Positions 52,943 through 63,414 are shown, counted from the first letter of the stretch. The stretch is DNA of 64,000 nt from Chitinophaga sp. Ak27 (GCF_012726295.1 NZ_JABAOB010000007.1:310001-374000); one strand, 5' to 3'. Translations and numbers: made by a program. The notes: a model not told the origin generated them from the sequence alone.

Positions 52943-54592
52943 TTAATAAGGATAAGGTACCGGTGGTTTCCGGAGATTGGGAGCGGCCGATAATTCGGCA
53001 GCCGGCAGCGGCAGCAGGAAGTTGCTTTCTGTTACCGGGTAAAATGCCGGTGTATCAGAGGTGATTGTCCAGCTGGTAGCATTGGTTTCCTTATCGGGTA
53101 CAATGCGGTAGGTGCCTTTATCCTGTGCATTCAGGATGCTGATGGCCTTTTGCGGATTGTAATAATGCAGGCGCAGGATGTCGTACCATGCTTGTCCTTC
53201 CATGGCGAGTTCCAATCTTCTTTCCTTATAGATATCATCCCAGGTAATGCTGGATTTGGGCAGCAGCCCGGCGCGCTGGCGCACGGCGTTAAAATACGAA
53301 AGCGCTTCTCCGTCGGCAGTGGTGGCAGCATTACCGAGTATGGCTTCCGCATATATGAGGTATACATCTGCTAACCGCAGCATGTAGGTGTTAATTTCTG
53401 TATGCTGCTGGGTTACTTTTCCATCATTGTCTTCCGGCCTGCCTACAACATATTTTTTTACCCATGCCCGTGTGTTATACCGTTCGGTTCCATTGTAGCG
53501 CCAGGGGACCTGTAGTTCCTGTATGATCTTCTTTCCGGGATTATTAGGATCATCTACCGACTGATGAATATAGGTGTAATGATCGCCCGGGAACATAAAG
53601 GTGCCTTTGCGTCTTTTGTCATTGGGAGAATATAATTTTAGCTGGTCCAGCGAAGCGCCCAGGTCACTGCCCCATCCATCCGCAAAGCCGGTGATTTCAG
53701 AGCCATAGGCCAGGAATGCCTGCACGCTGTTTTGCGTGCCCCAGTCGCCGTCATATTTCCATTGCAGGGAAAACAGGCTTTCGGAGTTGTTATTATTTTT
53801 CGTCAGGAACAGGTCTTCATAATTGCTCATGAGTGCTGCGCCGCTGTTGCTGATCACATCTTTAGCAAACCATTTTGCGCTGTCGAGATCAGCTTGCCGC
53901 CGTGTTTGCCCGCTACCTACGCCTGCGCGTGTAAGGTATGCTTTTGCCAGCATCCCTTCTGCCGACCATTTGGTTAAGCGGCCTTTTTGCACGGGTACAG
54001 TGGGAAGGTTGGCGGCTGCATAGCGAAACTCACGGATAATGAAGCCCCATACAGATTCTACAGTATTGCGACTGATAGAAGTATCTGTTACCAATACGTT
54101 GTTATCGACAATCACGGGCACCGGTCCCCAGTTTTGCACCAGGTAGGAATAGGCGAGTGCCCGCATAAAACGGCCTTCTGCAATAGCGCCGTTTTTAACG
54201 TTGTCGGGTACACTCTTAGCGGTGTATTTGGTAACGTTGTTGATCGCCATATTGGATTGCGCTACCACGTTGAAGAATGCTGTCCAGGAACTGTATACTT
54301 CCGGCGTAACATCGGTAGTTTGCATGCGGATATTTTCTATCTGGTAGGAGCCCGACATGAGTACACCGCCTCTTCCATCGCCCAGGCCGTGAGAGGCTTT
54401 GTCGTTGTAGGCAAACCATACGAGGCCATAGAGCGGGGCGGTACCAGCCCATACCTGGTCGGATGTCTGGTAGAAGTTAGCATCCACAATGCTGTCTTCC
54501 GGTGGCCTGTTCAGGAAGTCCTTGCTGCAGCTACCCAGGATAGCCAAAATTAAGAATGCGGTCAGGTATTTTGTATATGAATGATAATTCAT
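52943..54592 (-). CDS. SusD/RagB-family outer-membrane lipoprotein (polysaccharide locus)
   Basis: 549 residues, lipobox ILGSC with Cys22. FLNRPPEDSIVDANFYQTSD after the anchor, TPR-like helices, RLADVYLIYAEAILGNAATT near 408 and ERRLELAMEGQAWYDILRLH near 460 are classical SusD features. Binds glycan on the cell surface and caps SusC. Encoded 18 bases after the SusC gene. Confidence 0.93.
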   Translation of the reverse strand: MNYHSYTKYLTAFLILAILGSCSKDFLNRPPEDSIVDANFYQTSDQVWAGTAPLYGLVWFAYNDKASHGLGDGRGGVLMSGSYQIENIRMQTTDVTPEVYSSWTAFFNVVAQSNMAINNVTKYTAKSVPDNVKNGAIAEGRFMRALAYSYLVQNWGPVPVIVDNNVLVTDTSISRNTVESVWGFIIREFRYAAANLPTVPVQKGRLTKWSAEGMLAKAYLTRAGVGSGQTRRQADLDSAKWFAKDVISNSGAALMSNYEDLFLTKNNNNSESLFSLQWKYDGDWGTQNSVQAFLAYGSEITGFADGWGSDLGASLDQLKLYSPNDKRRKGTFMFPGDHYTYIHQSVDDPNNPGKKIIQELQVPWRYNGTERYNTRAWVKKYVVGRPEDNDGKVTQQHTEINTYMLRLADVYLIYAEAILGNAATTADGEALSYFNAVRQRAGLLPKSSITWDDIYKERRLELAMEGQAWYDILRLHYYNPQKAISILNAQDKGTYRIVPDKETNATSWTITSDTPAFYPVTESNFLLPLPAAELSAAPNLRKPPVPYPY

Positions 54593-54610
54593 GATCTTTT
54601 TTTTACTGCT

Positions 54611-57600
54611 TTAAAAATCAACTGCAACGCTGGCAGAATACATCCTGGTTAAAGGATAGCGGCCGCCATCCACGCCATAGAACTGGCTGTTGAGTTGCAC
54701 TTCCTTACCAATGGAGGCACCCACCTCGGGATCATAGCCTTTATACTTTGTGAAAGTGGCCAGGTTCTGCACGCCGACGGAAAGTCTTACCGCTTTTATA
54801 ACCGGTTGCTTTCTCAGCAGCGAGTTAGGTACATTATATCCCAGTTGCACATTCTTGATCCTTATATAGGAGCCGTCTTCTACAAAGAGATTGGTGAAGC
54901 GGTTGCCGTTACCATTTACGTCTGAACCGGTAATCCTGGGTACTTTGGTGCCGGGATTCAGCAGGGTAGATTTATCTCCGTCGTTGGTAAACCTGGCATA
55001 GTCGAAAGCCTCTACCAGTAGGTTACGTCCGAGGTTGATGTTATTGGGGTTGGTGTTTTCAAAGCGCAGGTAGTTATAAATATCATTGCCTTGTGAACCA
55101 GTAATCAGTACGCTCAGATCAAAGCCTTTATAGGAGAAAGTGTTGGTGAATCCAAAGGTAAATTTTGGCCAGGGATTCCCGATAAAGGTCTGGTCACGGG
55201 AGTCGATTACATTGTCGCCATTCAGGTCTTTGTATTTGATATCGCCTACCCATACGCCGCCATCTTTGGATACATCGAGGCGGCTGCCATCTGCTTTGGT
55301 GGGGATAGCGCTCTTGTTGATCTCGTCTACAGAAGCGAATATGCCATCGGCCACGTAGCCATAAAACAGCCAGGGTGCTTGTCCTACGGCAGCGCGTTCA
55401 CTGAAGTTATTCATATACCAGGCGCTGTGTGAAACAAAGGCGTTGTCTGAATAGAACTGCAGGATTTTAGTTTTAAAGGAAGAGATATTGAAATTGGTTC
55501 TCCATACAAAACCGCTGCCGCTCTTGATATTCACGGTGTTTAAGGTGATACCAAAACCTTTGTTCTGCAGGGAACCGATATTGATGGTAGGTGGGGTGAT
55601 GGCGCCTTCTCCCTGTGTGCCCATGTAAGCGGGCAAAGGATTTAGCAGCAGGAGGTTATCTGTTTTTTTGATGTAGTAGTCGCCTTCCAGTTGTATCCTG
55701 TTGTCCAGCAGACTGATGTTGAAGCCTATATTTTTTGTGGTGGTAGATTCCCACTTAATGTTTTCATTTCCATACAGCGCCGTAGCAAAACCGGTTCCCC
55801 ATGGGGTGGTTACTGCATTGAGCCGTGCGTATTGTGCGCCACCGCCGCCGGTGTTACCGGTGGTGCCATATTCTGCCCGCAGTTTGAGATCGTTGATGAA
55901 GCTAACATTTTTCATGAAAGGTTCATTGGAAATGCGCCATGCTGCTGACACAGAGGGAAAGTAGCCCCATTTGTTGTTGGTGCCGAAGTTGGAAGATCCA
56001 TCTGCACGGCCGGCCAGCTGGAGGATATATTTATCGTTGTATACATAGTTGATACGTCCGAGGTAAGACTCCAATGCGCCGGAACCTTTGCCGGAGCCGG
56101 TGGTTTGTCCCTGGGCATTGCCGAGATTGAGCGAAGGGATTTCGTTGCTGGCGAAGCCGGTACGGGAGGCGGAAAAGCTCTGGTAATTCCATGCCTGTGC
56201 CTCATGGCTGGCCATTACGCTGATGCTGTGTTTTCCGAATGTTTTATTGTACTGTAACAGTTCATTGAGGTTCCAGTAGAAATTTTTGTTGGTACTAATG
56301 CTGAGCGTAGCTTTTTCATTGGAGGCATATCCCAGCTGGTACGTAGGCGTAAATTTAGATCCGTCGGCATATTCGAAATTGCCGTTAAAGCTGGTGCGGA
56401 AGGTAAGTCCTGGTATAAGATTTAATTCCGCGCTAACGCCGCCGAGGCCTCCGGTTCTTTTATAGTTGTTGTTAACCAGGTTGGCGATGGCTACCGGATT
56501 GAGTGGGGCGTACTGTGCGTTGTTACCAAATTCATTGGTAGTGGCACCGCCCCAGCTGCCGTCCGGATTTTTTACAGGGACATTAGGCGCTAGATTGATG
56601 GCGTTTCTGATTACATCTTCGCTGGTAGCGCCCAGTTTTTCTTTCGTCTGGTAGAAATTAAGGGAAGTACTTAATTTGAGCCAGTCGAATGCTTTGTTGT
56701 CGAGGTTGAGCCGGAAGGAATAGCGATCGAAGTTAGAGCCGATAGCTACCCCCTGTTGGGAGAAATATTCACCTCCCATGTAGTAGTTGGTATTTTTATT
56801 TCCATTGCTAACGGTGACCTGGTGTTTTTGTAAGGGAGCTACTTTAAAAAGTGCCTGTTGCCAGTTGGTGCCTGCGCCGAGTACCGCAGGGTTTTTGAAT
56901 TCCGGCGTAGGCGTGCGATTCAGTTGGCTGGCAATTTCGTTGCTCATAATGGCAAATTGTTGCAGGCTCATTGTATTCACTTCTTCCGGCCTTTCCTGGG
57001 AAGTATAGAGATAATTATAACTTACTTTCAGGCCTGCCTGTCCTCTTTTGGTGGTGATCAATACTACCCCGTTGGTGGCGCGGGAGCCATATACAGCGGT
57101 AGCGGAGGGGCCCTGCAATATTTCCATGGATTCAATGTCAGATGGATTGATACCTGCCAGCGGATTCACGGAGCTGGTAACGCCATAAGATACTACAGCC
57201 GGTTGTATCTGTACCCCATCTATTACATACAATGGCTCGTTGGTACCGCCAATAGTATTTACCCCGCGGATATTAACGGAGATGCCACCACCCGGCTGCC
57301 CGGAGTTTTGTGTTACATAAACGCCGGCAGCGCGGCCTTGTATGGCCTGATCCAGGGTAGTGTTAATCGTTTTGTTGATATCGGCAGAGGAAATAGACAC
57401 CTGCGCGCTACTCTGGTCCGTTTTTTTCATGGTGCCGTAACCTATTACTACCACGTCCTGGAGAGCGCTCCTGGATTCGCTGATAACAATATTCTGAACA
57501 GCGCCATTGCCTACGGTTACCTCTTTCGTGGTAAAACCAATAGAACTGATGGTGAGTACCTGACCGGGGGCGGCGGCGATACTGAATTTGCCCAGGGCGT

Positions 57601-57802
57601 CGGTAGCTACACCGGTAGTAGTGCCTTTAAAAACAATAGTGGCGCCGGGCACAGGTTGCCCCGACTCGTGGGCAGTAACAGTACCTGTAATTTTTTTTCC
57701 TGGAGGTGGATTTTGTGCGCTTGCAGTAAAAGCAAAGGCACAGCAAGTGATCGTTAGCCATACCCATAGATATGGCTTTCCAGTAATACTGGCTCTTTTC
57801 AT
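54611..57802 (-). CDS. SusC/RagA-type TonB-dependent transporter (polysaccharide locus)
   Basis: 1063 residues. Signal peptide ending TASAQ, carboxypeptidase-like domain (TGTVTAHESGQPVPGATIVF), plug with GVNTIGGTNEPLYVIDGVQI and SMEILQGPSATAVYGSRATN, barrel ending MYSASVAVDF. First gene of a SusC-SusD-glycan-binding protein locus; the hybrid regulator upstream on the same strand (205 bases) presumably controls it. Confidence 0.93.
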   Translation of the reverse strand: MKRASITGKPYLWVWLTITCCAFAFTASAQNPPPGKKITGTVTAHESGQPVPGATIVFKGTTTGVATDALGKFSIAAAPGQVLTISSIGFTTKEVTVGNGAVQNIVISESRSALQDVVVIGYGTMKKTDQSSAQVSISSADINKTINTTLDQAIQGRAAGVYVTQNSGQPGGGISVNIRGVNTIGGTNEPLYVIDGVQIQPAVVSYGVTSSVNPLAGINPSDIESMEILQGPSATAVYGSRATNGVVLITTKRGQAGLKVSYNYLYTSQERPEEVNTMSLQQFAIMSNEIASQLNRTPTPEFKNPAVLGAGTNWQQALFKVAPLQKHQVTVSNGNKNTNYYMGGEYFSQQGVAIGSNFDRYSFRLNLDNKAFDWLKLSTSLNFYQTKEKLGATSEDVIRNAINLAPNVPVKNPDGSWGGATTNEFGNNAQYAPLNPVAIANLVNNNYKRTGGLGGVSAELNLIPGLTFRTSFNGNFEYADGSKFTPTYQLGYASNEKATLSISTNKNFYWNLNELLQYNKTFGKHSISVMASHEAQAWNYQSFSASRTGFASNEIPSLNLGNAQGQTTGSGKGSGALESYLGRINYVYNDKYILQLAGRADGSSNFGTNNKWGYFPSVSAAWRISNEPFMKNVSFINDLKLRAEYGTTGNTGGGGAQYARLNAVTTPWGTGFATALYGNENIKWESTTTKNIGFNISLLDNRIQLEGDYYIKKTDNLLLLNPLPAYMGTQGEGAITPPTINIGSLQNKGFGITLNTVNIKSGSGFVWRTNFNISSFKTKILQFYSDNAFVSHSAWYMNNFSERAAVGQAPWLFYGYVADGIFASVDEINKSAIPTKADGSRLDVSKDGGVWVGDIKYKDLNGDNVIDSRDQTFIGNPWPKFTFGFTNTFSYKGFDLSVLITGSQGNDIYNYLRFENTNPNNINLGRNLLVEAFDYARFTNDGDKSTLLNPGTKVPRITGSDVNGNGNRFTNLFVEDGSYIRIKNVQLGYNVPNSLLRKQPVIKAVRLSVGVQNLATFTKYKGYDPEVGASIGKEVQLNSQFYGVDGGRYPLTRMYSASVAVDF

Positions 57803-57881
57803 ACGTGGAGAAATTAAAAATTTTTAAAAAAGGAATCTTCTACTGACTTTGGTTTTGCTATTTCATAGACGTAGCATTTGT

Positions 57882-57974
57882 GGCGATGGGGATAAAGTTA
57901 TTCTTATTGATCCTAATGCAGGGTATCCGGATGTTTATAATTCAGGTTATTATGTTGCGTGGCAAGGGTATTAA
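57882..57974 (+). pseudogene. Short coding-like remnant, unassigned
   Basis: Between the hybrid regulator and susC the plus strand carries 30 codons ending in TAA that read like a protein C terminus: GDGDKVILIDPNAGYPDVYN then SGYYVAWQGY. There is no start and no intact upstream frame. I cannot name the family; it may be debris of a gene lost from the locus or coincidence. Confidence 0.3.
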
Positions 57975-58006
57975 ATGTATATGGTCAAGGGTATATTTTG
58001 TTGCAG

Positions 58007-61000
58007 CTATTCTTTTTTCATTGCGGCGGCATAGGCAGAAGGCAGTACCTGGTACATCATTTTGAAGTACTTAGTAAAGTATTTCGGGTTGTTAAAGCCT
58101 ACTTCGTAGGCAACTTCTGCTACGCTCATTTCTGTTTGGGCAAGCAATTGGGCTGCCCGCTGTAAGCGTACTCCCCTGATAAACTCAATAGGAGGCTGCC
58201 CGGTAATACTATAGATGCGCCGGTAAACGGATACCCGGTTCATGAATAGTTCCCGGCTTAGTTCTTCTACGGAGAAGTTGGCGTTGGACAGATGTTTATT
58301 CACAATTTCCAGGGCTTTTTGCAAGAACTTTTCGTCGGCCGATAATAAGGCGGTGATAGTATCCGGTGGTGGTAATACGATCATTTGTTTGGCGGGCGCC
58401 TTGCGCGTCAGTAAGTTACGTACCCGGGAGAGCATGATTTCAAATCGTACGGGTTTAATTATGTAGTCATCTGCCCCGTTTTCCAATCCACGCAACTGTT
58501 CTTCTTCCGCTGTGAGGGCGGTCAGTAATATCACAGGAATTTGCCGGGTGCGGTTATCACTTTTGATTTTGGTACAGAGGGCGAGGCCGTTCATGGCGGG
58601 CATATTAACATCGCTTACTACCAGATCGGGGTGCGTGGACAGGGTCTTCTGCCAGCCGCTCACGCCATCAGTCGCCTCAATAATATGATAGTGGGCTTTC
58701 ATGTTTTCTTTCAGGTAAAAGCGGAAGTCGTCGTTATCTTCTACCAGCAGGATGGTTTGTTTTTCTTCTTGTTTTAACTGGGTGGCAGGTTCGGGAGTGA
58801 TGGGTTCCGGCAAGGCAGGGCCCACTAAGCTGGCAGTGATGGCGGGTTCTGGCGGCACAGTGGCAGCAGGAAGTATTTCCAGGGGTAAGTGAAGGGTAAA
58901 GGTAGTGCCTCTATTCACCTCGCTGTTCACCCCGATGGTACCTTTACAGAGTTTGATGAATTCCCGGGTAATGGCCAGGCCAATACCGCTGCCCTGATTC
59001 ACAAATCCGCCGGGGGAATCGCTGTGAAAAAACTGCTCAAAGATTTTTTCATGCCGTTCCGGGGGGATGCCGATCCCGGTATCGTCTACGCGGATTTCGA
59101 GGAGCGCCTGATCGTTTGTTTGGGTATAGCTGGTAAATACTTTTACGCTGCCCCCGGAGAGGGTGAATTTAAAAGCATTGGAGAGCAGGTTAAATAATAT
59201 CCGCTCCATTTTATCGTGATCGAAGCTGGTAAACAAAGTTTCATTTTCGGCAAAAAAGGAAAATTCCACCTGTTTGCGTTCGGCCAGGTCTGTAAAAGAG
59301 TATACCACATCGCGGATAAATGCGATAATGTCGCCATTGGCCGGATTTAACTTTAGCTCCTGCATTTCCATCTTCCGGAAATCCATCAACTGGTTAGCCA
59401 GGTAAAGCAGTCGTTTGGCATTACGGCGTATCAGGTATAGCTTGTGGCGGAAGTTATGGTCGGTTTCATGGGCAATGACTTCTTCCAGGGGCGCTATGAT
59501 CAGCGAAACGGGTGTTTTGAATTCATGACTGAGATTGGTGAACAGTTTAATTTTGAGCATGTCCAATTCGTGCAACTGCCGGGCTTCGCGCCGCTCCTGT
59601 TCCAGCGCAAAACGGCGTTGTGCCCGGTGAAGTACAATCTTTCTCAACAGCAGGAGGATAGCCGTTATCAACAGCAGGTAAGTGATGTAGGCCAGTGGCG
59701 TGGCCCAGAAGGGCGGCAGGATGCGTATATGCAGGGAAATGCCCTTCCATTGATTCACCTGGTCGTCACTGACTACCCGCAGGTACAAGGTATAGTTGCC
59801 GGGGTTGATATTGGTGTAGTTAATACGCCTGGATTTTCCGTCGGTGGTTTGCCATTCTTTATTAAACCCTTCCAGCTTATAGGCATAGGTATACCGGTTT
59901 TTATCGGTATTGGTAAAATCGAGTGTGGCGAAATCGATGGAAAAATCGTTTTCGTCATGGCGTAGCACAATTTCCCGGGTTTCAGGCATCGCAGCAGGCA
60001 GTATGACGTGATGGTGTATAGTTTCATTTACTGCAATAGTGCGGTTAAATAATTGCAGGCTGGTAAACACAATGGGGGGTTCCTGCCGGATGGGTTTTAC
60101 AGCCGCCGGGTTAAAAATATTGAATCCGTCGTAGCCACCAAACAGCAGTTCGCCAGACCTGAGCTTGAGCGCGGCGTTGATGTTAAACGCATTGCCCTGC
60201 AAACCATCTTTTTCGTCGTAGTTATGGCAGTTGATGTTGATCCTGCCATTCTTTTCCGGTAGTACCGTTATTTTACTCAGACCATTGGATGTGCTTACCC
60301 ATAGGTGATGGTCGTTGTCTTCCAGGATAGAAATAATGTTGTTATCGGGTAGCCCGTCTTTCATACGAAAAACAATAAACTGTTGTTTGTCCGGATCGTA
60401 GGCATTGAGGCCATCGCGGGTACCTACCCACATGATGCCGCGGCTGTCGCAGAGCAGGGAATTGGTGTTATCGTTGCTCAGTTGGTGCGAGTCGTGTAGG
60501 TAGTGAATGTACACGCCTTTGGCTTTATCCAGTACATCGATGCCGTAGGCGGTGCCTATCCAGAGACTGCCTTTGCGGTCTTCCGCCAGGTCGGTAATGA
60601 AATTGGAATGCACGGAGTTCGGAATGTTGGCGTTGTTGTGATAGAATAAGCCGGCCGACTGGTCGAAGCGGTCGAGGCCTCCTCCCAGGGTGCCAATCCA
60701 AAAATTCTGCTGGCTGTCTTTATAGATCTTCCATACACTTTTACTACCCAGGCTGTTTTTGGCGGCGCCTGGCCGGTAGTGGGTAATGCGGCCATTATTG
60801 TAGTGGTCGAGGCCACCGAAGTAGTATCCTATCCACAGGCTATTATCACTGTCTAAAAACAAGCTTAAGATGACGTCGCTGCTGATACTGTTGTCGTTGC
60901 CCGGATCGTGTTTTAGCTGTGAAAACGTATTGGCCTGGCGATCGAAGTAGATGAGCCCTCCGCCGTTGGAGCCGATCCATATATTTCCTTTCCGGTCTTC

Positions 61001-62080
61001 TGTAAAGCAGTTGACATCGTTATAGCTTAAACTCTGCGGATCGGCATATTTGTGTACATACAATGAAAACTTCATCATATTTTCCGCATAGTAACTGACG
61101 CCCCGTTTATAGGTGCCGCACCAGATGATGCCCAGGTTATCTTTATACAGGGTATAAATGGTGTTTTCCGCGATGCTTTTTACATCTTCCGCACGCTTAC
61201 GGAGATAATAACAGCTGAAGTCGGCCTTGTTCAACACATTGATGCCACCGTGATCGGTGCCAATCCAGATATACCCCTTCTCATCCTGCACAATACCGTT
61301 AATGATATCGTTATTGAGTGCACTGTTTTTAGACGTGAGGCGGCGTACATTGCCGGTTTGGCCGTTGATATAGATGACGCCGAAATCGGTGCCTGGCATG
61401 TATATCCACTTGTCGAGCTGTGCGTCGGTAAAGAGGCGGAGGGATAGTGGCCGGTTATCGATAAAATGGGTGAGGGTATCCGTGTGTGACAGCAGTTGCC
61501 CGTTTTTTTCCTGTAGTATATCCAGCTCGCCATTGATATAAAGAACGCCTAACTGCCCCGGTGCAGTGGATGTAATATCCGCCACCGGTACGCCTGTATG
61601 GAATTGCCAACGTTGTACTTTTTCTCCTGCTAACTGATAGATGTTACCATCCTGGTAGCCTATCCAGCAGGATTGACTGGTTTGCTGCAAGGCAGTGATC
61701 CCTGTAATGGGCAGGCCTTTACTTTTCAGCCATCCGGCGGCATTGGTAAACTGTTCGGTAACAGGATCATACAACACATCGCCGTTCCGGGTGCGTATAA
61801 ACAGCCGGTTGCCAGGAGCAGAAGTGATGGCGGTAACATAGTCGTCGGAGATGGAAGAGGAATCGGTGGCACTATGCCGAAACACCCTGCAATTAAAGCC
61901 ATCATAGCGATTCAGGCCACTCATGGTGCCAAACCACATGAATCCACGATTATCTTTAAAGATGCAATTTACCTGGTTATTGGAAAGACCATTGTTTACA
62001 TTCAGCGAGGAAAACTCCTGGGCATTGGCAGGTAGCAGGAAGCATAATAAGAGTGAGATCAGTAGCGTTGTCTTTAACAT
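58007..62080 (-). CDS. Hybrid two-component system protein (periplasmic propeller sensor, kinase, receiver, AraC output)
   Basis: 1357 residues. Signal peptide ending ANAQ; two seven-bladed regulator propellers of WxGT-type repeats (about 25-690, for example GYIWIGTDHGGINVL and GNIWIGSNGGGLIYF); a Y_Y_Y domain (700-785); a membrane helix near 800; HisKA with His852 in NLSHEFKTP; ATPase motifs NLLSNAFKFT, DDTGIGIPPE and GSGIGLAI; a receiver with Asp1157 in VVSDVNMPA; and an AraC helix-turn-helix (EVAYEVGFNNPKYFTKYFK). The family binds an oligosaccharide in the periplasm and activates the adjacent polysaccharide locus. Typical length for the class. Confidence 0.95.
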   Translation of the reverse strand: MLKTTLLISLLLCFLLPANAQEFSSLNVNNGLSNNQVNCIFKDNRGFMWFGTMSGLNRYDGFNCRVFRHSATDSSSISDDYVTAITSAPGNRLFIRTRNGDVLYDPVTEQFTNAAGWLKSKGLPITGITALQQTSQSCWIGYQDGNIYQLAGEKVQRWQFHTGVPVADITSTAPGQLGVLYINGELDILQEKNGQLLSHTDTLTHFIDNRPLSLRLFTDAQLDKWIYMPGTDFGVIYINGQTGNVRRLTSKNSALNNDIINGIVQDEKGYIWIGTDHGGINVLNKADFSCYYLRKRAEDVKSIAENTIYTLYKDNLGIIWCGTYKRGVSYYAENMMKFSLYVHKYADPQSLSYNDVNCFTEDRKGNIWIGSNGGGLIYFDRQANTFSQLKHDPGNDNSISSDVILSLFLDSDNSLWIGYYFGGLDHYNNGRITHYRPGAAKNSLGSKSVWKIYKDSQQNFWIGTLGGGLDRFDQSAGLFYHNNANIPNSVHSNFITDLAEDRKGSLWIGTAYGIDVLDKAKGVYIHYLHDSHQLSNDNTNSLLCDSRGIMWVGTRDGLNAYDPDKQQFIVFRMKDGLPDNNIISILEDNDHHLWVSTSNGLSKITVLPEKNGRININCHNYDEKDGLQGNAFNINAALKLRSGELLFGGYDGFNIFNPAAVKPIRQEPPIVFTSLQLFNRTIAVNETIHHHVILPAAMPETREIVLRHDENDFSIDFATLDFTNTDKNRYTYAYKLEGFNKEWQTTDGKSRRINYTNINPGNYTLYLRVVSDDQVNQWKGISLHIRILPPFWATPLAYITYLLLITAILLLLRKIVLHRAQRRFALEQERREARQLHELDMLKIKLFTNLSHEFKTPVSLIIAPLEEVIAHETDHNFRHKLYLIRRNAKRLLYLANQLMDFRKMEMQELKLNPANGDIIAFIRDVVYSFTDLAERKQVEFSFFAENETLFTSFDHDKMERILFNLLSNAFKFTLSGGSVKVFTSYTQTNDQALLEIRVDDTGIGIPPERHEKIFEQFFHSDSPGGFVNQGSGIGLAITREFIKLCKGTIGVNSEVNRGTTFTLHLPLEILPAATVPPEPAITASLVGPALPEPITPEPATQLKQEEKQTILLVEDNDDFRFYLKENMKAHYHIIEATDGVSGWQKTLSTHPDLVVSDVNMPAMNGLALCTKIKSDNRTRQIPVILLTALTAEEEQLRGLENGADDYIIKPVRFEIMLSRVRNLLTRKAPAKQMIVLPPPDTITALLSADEKFLQKALEIVNKHLSNANFSVEELSRELFMNRVSVYRRIYSITGQPPIEFIRGVRLQRAAQLLAQTEMSVAEVAYEVGFNNPKYFTKYFKMMYQVLPSAYAAAMKKE

Positions 62081-62379
62081 AACGTGTGGTAGTGGCGTGG
62101 TATAAATATAAACATATTAGGGAGATAAAAGTAGGGGGTGGATTAGTTGTCGTTTTTACATTTAATGGCAGGTTATTGCTGCTTCTCCTGAGATGGGAGA
62201 GAAGCTTGCGCAGGATTTAGGTATTGCTGATTTATATATAGATAAAGTGGGGATAGCTGCTGGAAAATCTGTTTCCAGAAAAATGCCTCGCAAACATGTT
62301 AATTCCAGATAATCTCCGCTAATTCTTTCACTTACTTTTTGTTGAATAACATGCTTTATTCGGCTGACCATGGATTGTA
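62081..62379. other. Intergenic stretch with a possible short remnant
   Basis: About 300 bases between the hybrid regulator and the Fic region. On the plus strand 46 codons read VIAASPEMGEKLAQDLGIAD, LYIDKVGIAAGKSVSRKMPR and end in TAA at 62310, which looks coding-like but has no start and no family I recognise. Nothing else is supported. Confidence 0.3.
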
Positions 62380-62403
62380 TGATAGTATCACGTGATACTA
62401 TCA
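62380..62403. repeat. 24-bp palindrome, copy 1 (downstream of fic)
   Basis: A perfect palindrome made of the half-site TGATAGTATCAC and its exact reverse complement. It lies 37 bases beyond the fic stop codon. Related copies lie at 63415-63438 and 63483-63506. Confidence 0.8.
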
Positions 62404-62440
62404 CGTAGGGGAGACAGGCAGTATCAGAGCCTGCAATATT

Positions 62441-63403
62441 TCAAGTTTTTTTAAACTTATAGACGGATGTATTCTTATCTCCTCCCTTTTTCAGAATGCC
62501 TGCTTCTACGGCCTCTTTCAGATCACGGCTGGCAGTAGCAACAGATATATTTTTGAAATGCGCCAGGTAAATTTTTCTACTAAAGGAAGCGCCCTTTATG
62601 AACGCTGCAAATTGTGTTATCCTGTCTTTCCCTTTTATAGGGACCAATTGATTCAAAGACAATTCATTTAAGGTTTCCTCTATTACAGTGAGCATAAATT
62701 CGATAAATACGGTGGAGTTCCCCGATTTGTCGGCAATACTGAGTGCTTTGTAGTAGTCCTGCTGACGCTTTTTTACTACCGCTTCAATAGGAAGAAATTC
62801 AAAAATAGGATAGTGCTCTTTAAGGATAATGGTTTGCCAGAAGCGTCCCATTCTTCCGTTTCCGTCAATGAACGGATGAATAAATTCAATTTCATAGTGG
62901 AAAACGCAACTTTTTATGAGTGGGAGGTCCTTATTACTTTTTAAATAAGTGAATAATTCGTTCAGCAGGGGTTTTACCATTTGCCCAGGAGGAGCAATAT
63001 GAGCAATCTTTGATCCATTAACGATTCCAACACCTGTATTCCGTATTTTTCCAGGTGCGGCGATGAGCCCTTGCATCAATATCTTATGGGCCTTTAAAAA
63101 GGAGGTTTGACTATTAGGCTTAAATTCCTGGATGGCATCATATAATGCTATAGCATTTTTTACTTCCAGGATGTCCTTTTGGGGGGCTAATATCCTCTTG
63201 TTATTTAAGATGGCAGTCACTTGCTCTTCCGTAAGTGTGTTACCTTCAATTTCCAGTGAGGATTGTATGGTTTTAATCCGGTTAGTTTTTCTTAAAGTTG
63301 CGGGAGCTTTTTGCAGATGAGTAGCATTTATAGCTCCAATCTTTTCAGAGACAGAAGCAATAAGCTGAAGAATGCTATTTGTTATCTGATATGGAGGAGT
63401 CAT
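62441..63403 (-). CDS. Fic-family protein (AMPylator) with winged-helix C terminus
   Basis: 320 residues from ATG 63403; a TTG at 63439 would start inside the palindrome. The Fic motif HPFIDGNGRMGR is at 176-187 with catalytic His176. An N-terminal inhibitory motif SLEIEG (about 49-54, S-x3-E-G) marks a class II Fic whose activity is self-restrained. The C terminus (about 260-320) is a winged helix (ISVATASRDLKEAVEAGILK), so the protein may bind DNA, possibly the palindromes. It transfers AMP to a hydroxyl of a target protein; target unknown. No separate antitoxin is encoded. Palindromes lie 12 and 80 bases upstream of the start. Confidence 0.9.
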   Translation of the reverse strand: MTPPYQITNSILQLIASVSEKIGAINATHLQKAPATLRKTNRIKTIQSSLEIEGNTLTEEQVTAILNNKRILAPQKDILEVKNAIALYDAIQEFKPNSQTSFLKAHKILMQGLIAAPGKIRNTGVGIVNGSKIAHIAPPGQMVKPLLNELFTYLKSNKDLPLIKSCVFHYEIEFIHPFIDGNGRMGRFWQTIILKEHYPIFEFLPIEAVVKKRQQDYYKALSIADKSGNSTVFIEFMLTVIEETLNELSLNQLVPIKGKDRITQFAAFIKGASFSRKIYLAHFKNISVATASRDLKEAVEAGILKKGGDKNTSVYKFKKT

Positions 63404-63414
63404 TTTTTTAACAA

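Noticed and set aside
56858-57757. Antisense frame of 299 codons in the third susC
   Set aside because: Tyr/Gly-rich translation typical of the reverse strand of SusC genes; not a protein family.
62162-62404. Minus-strand frame of 80 codons starting in the first palindrome
   Set aside because: Start lies in the palindrome itself, as an artefact of its TTG/ATG content, and the translation shows no family.
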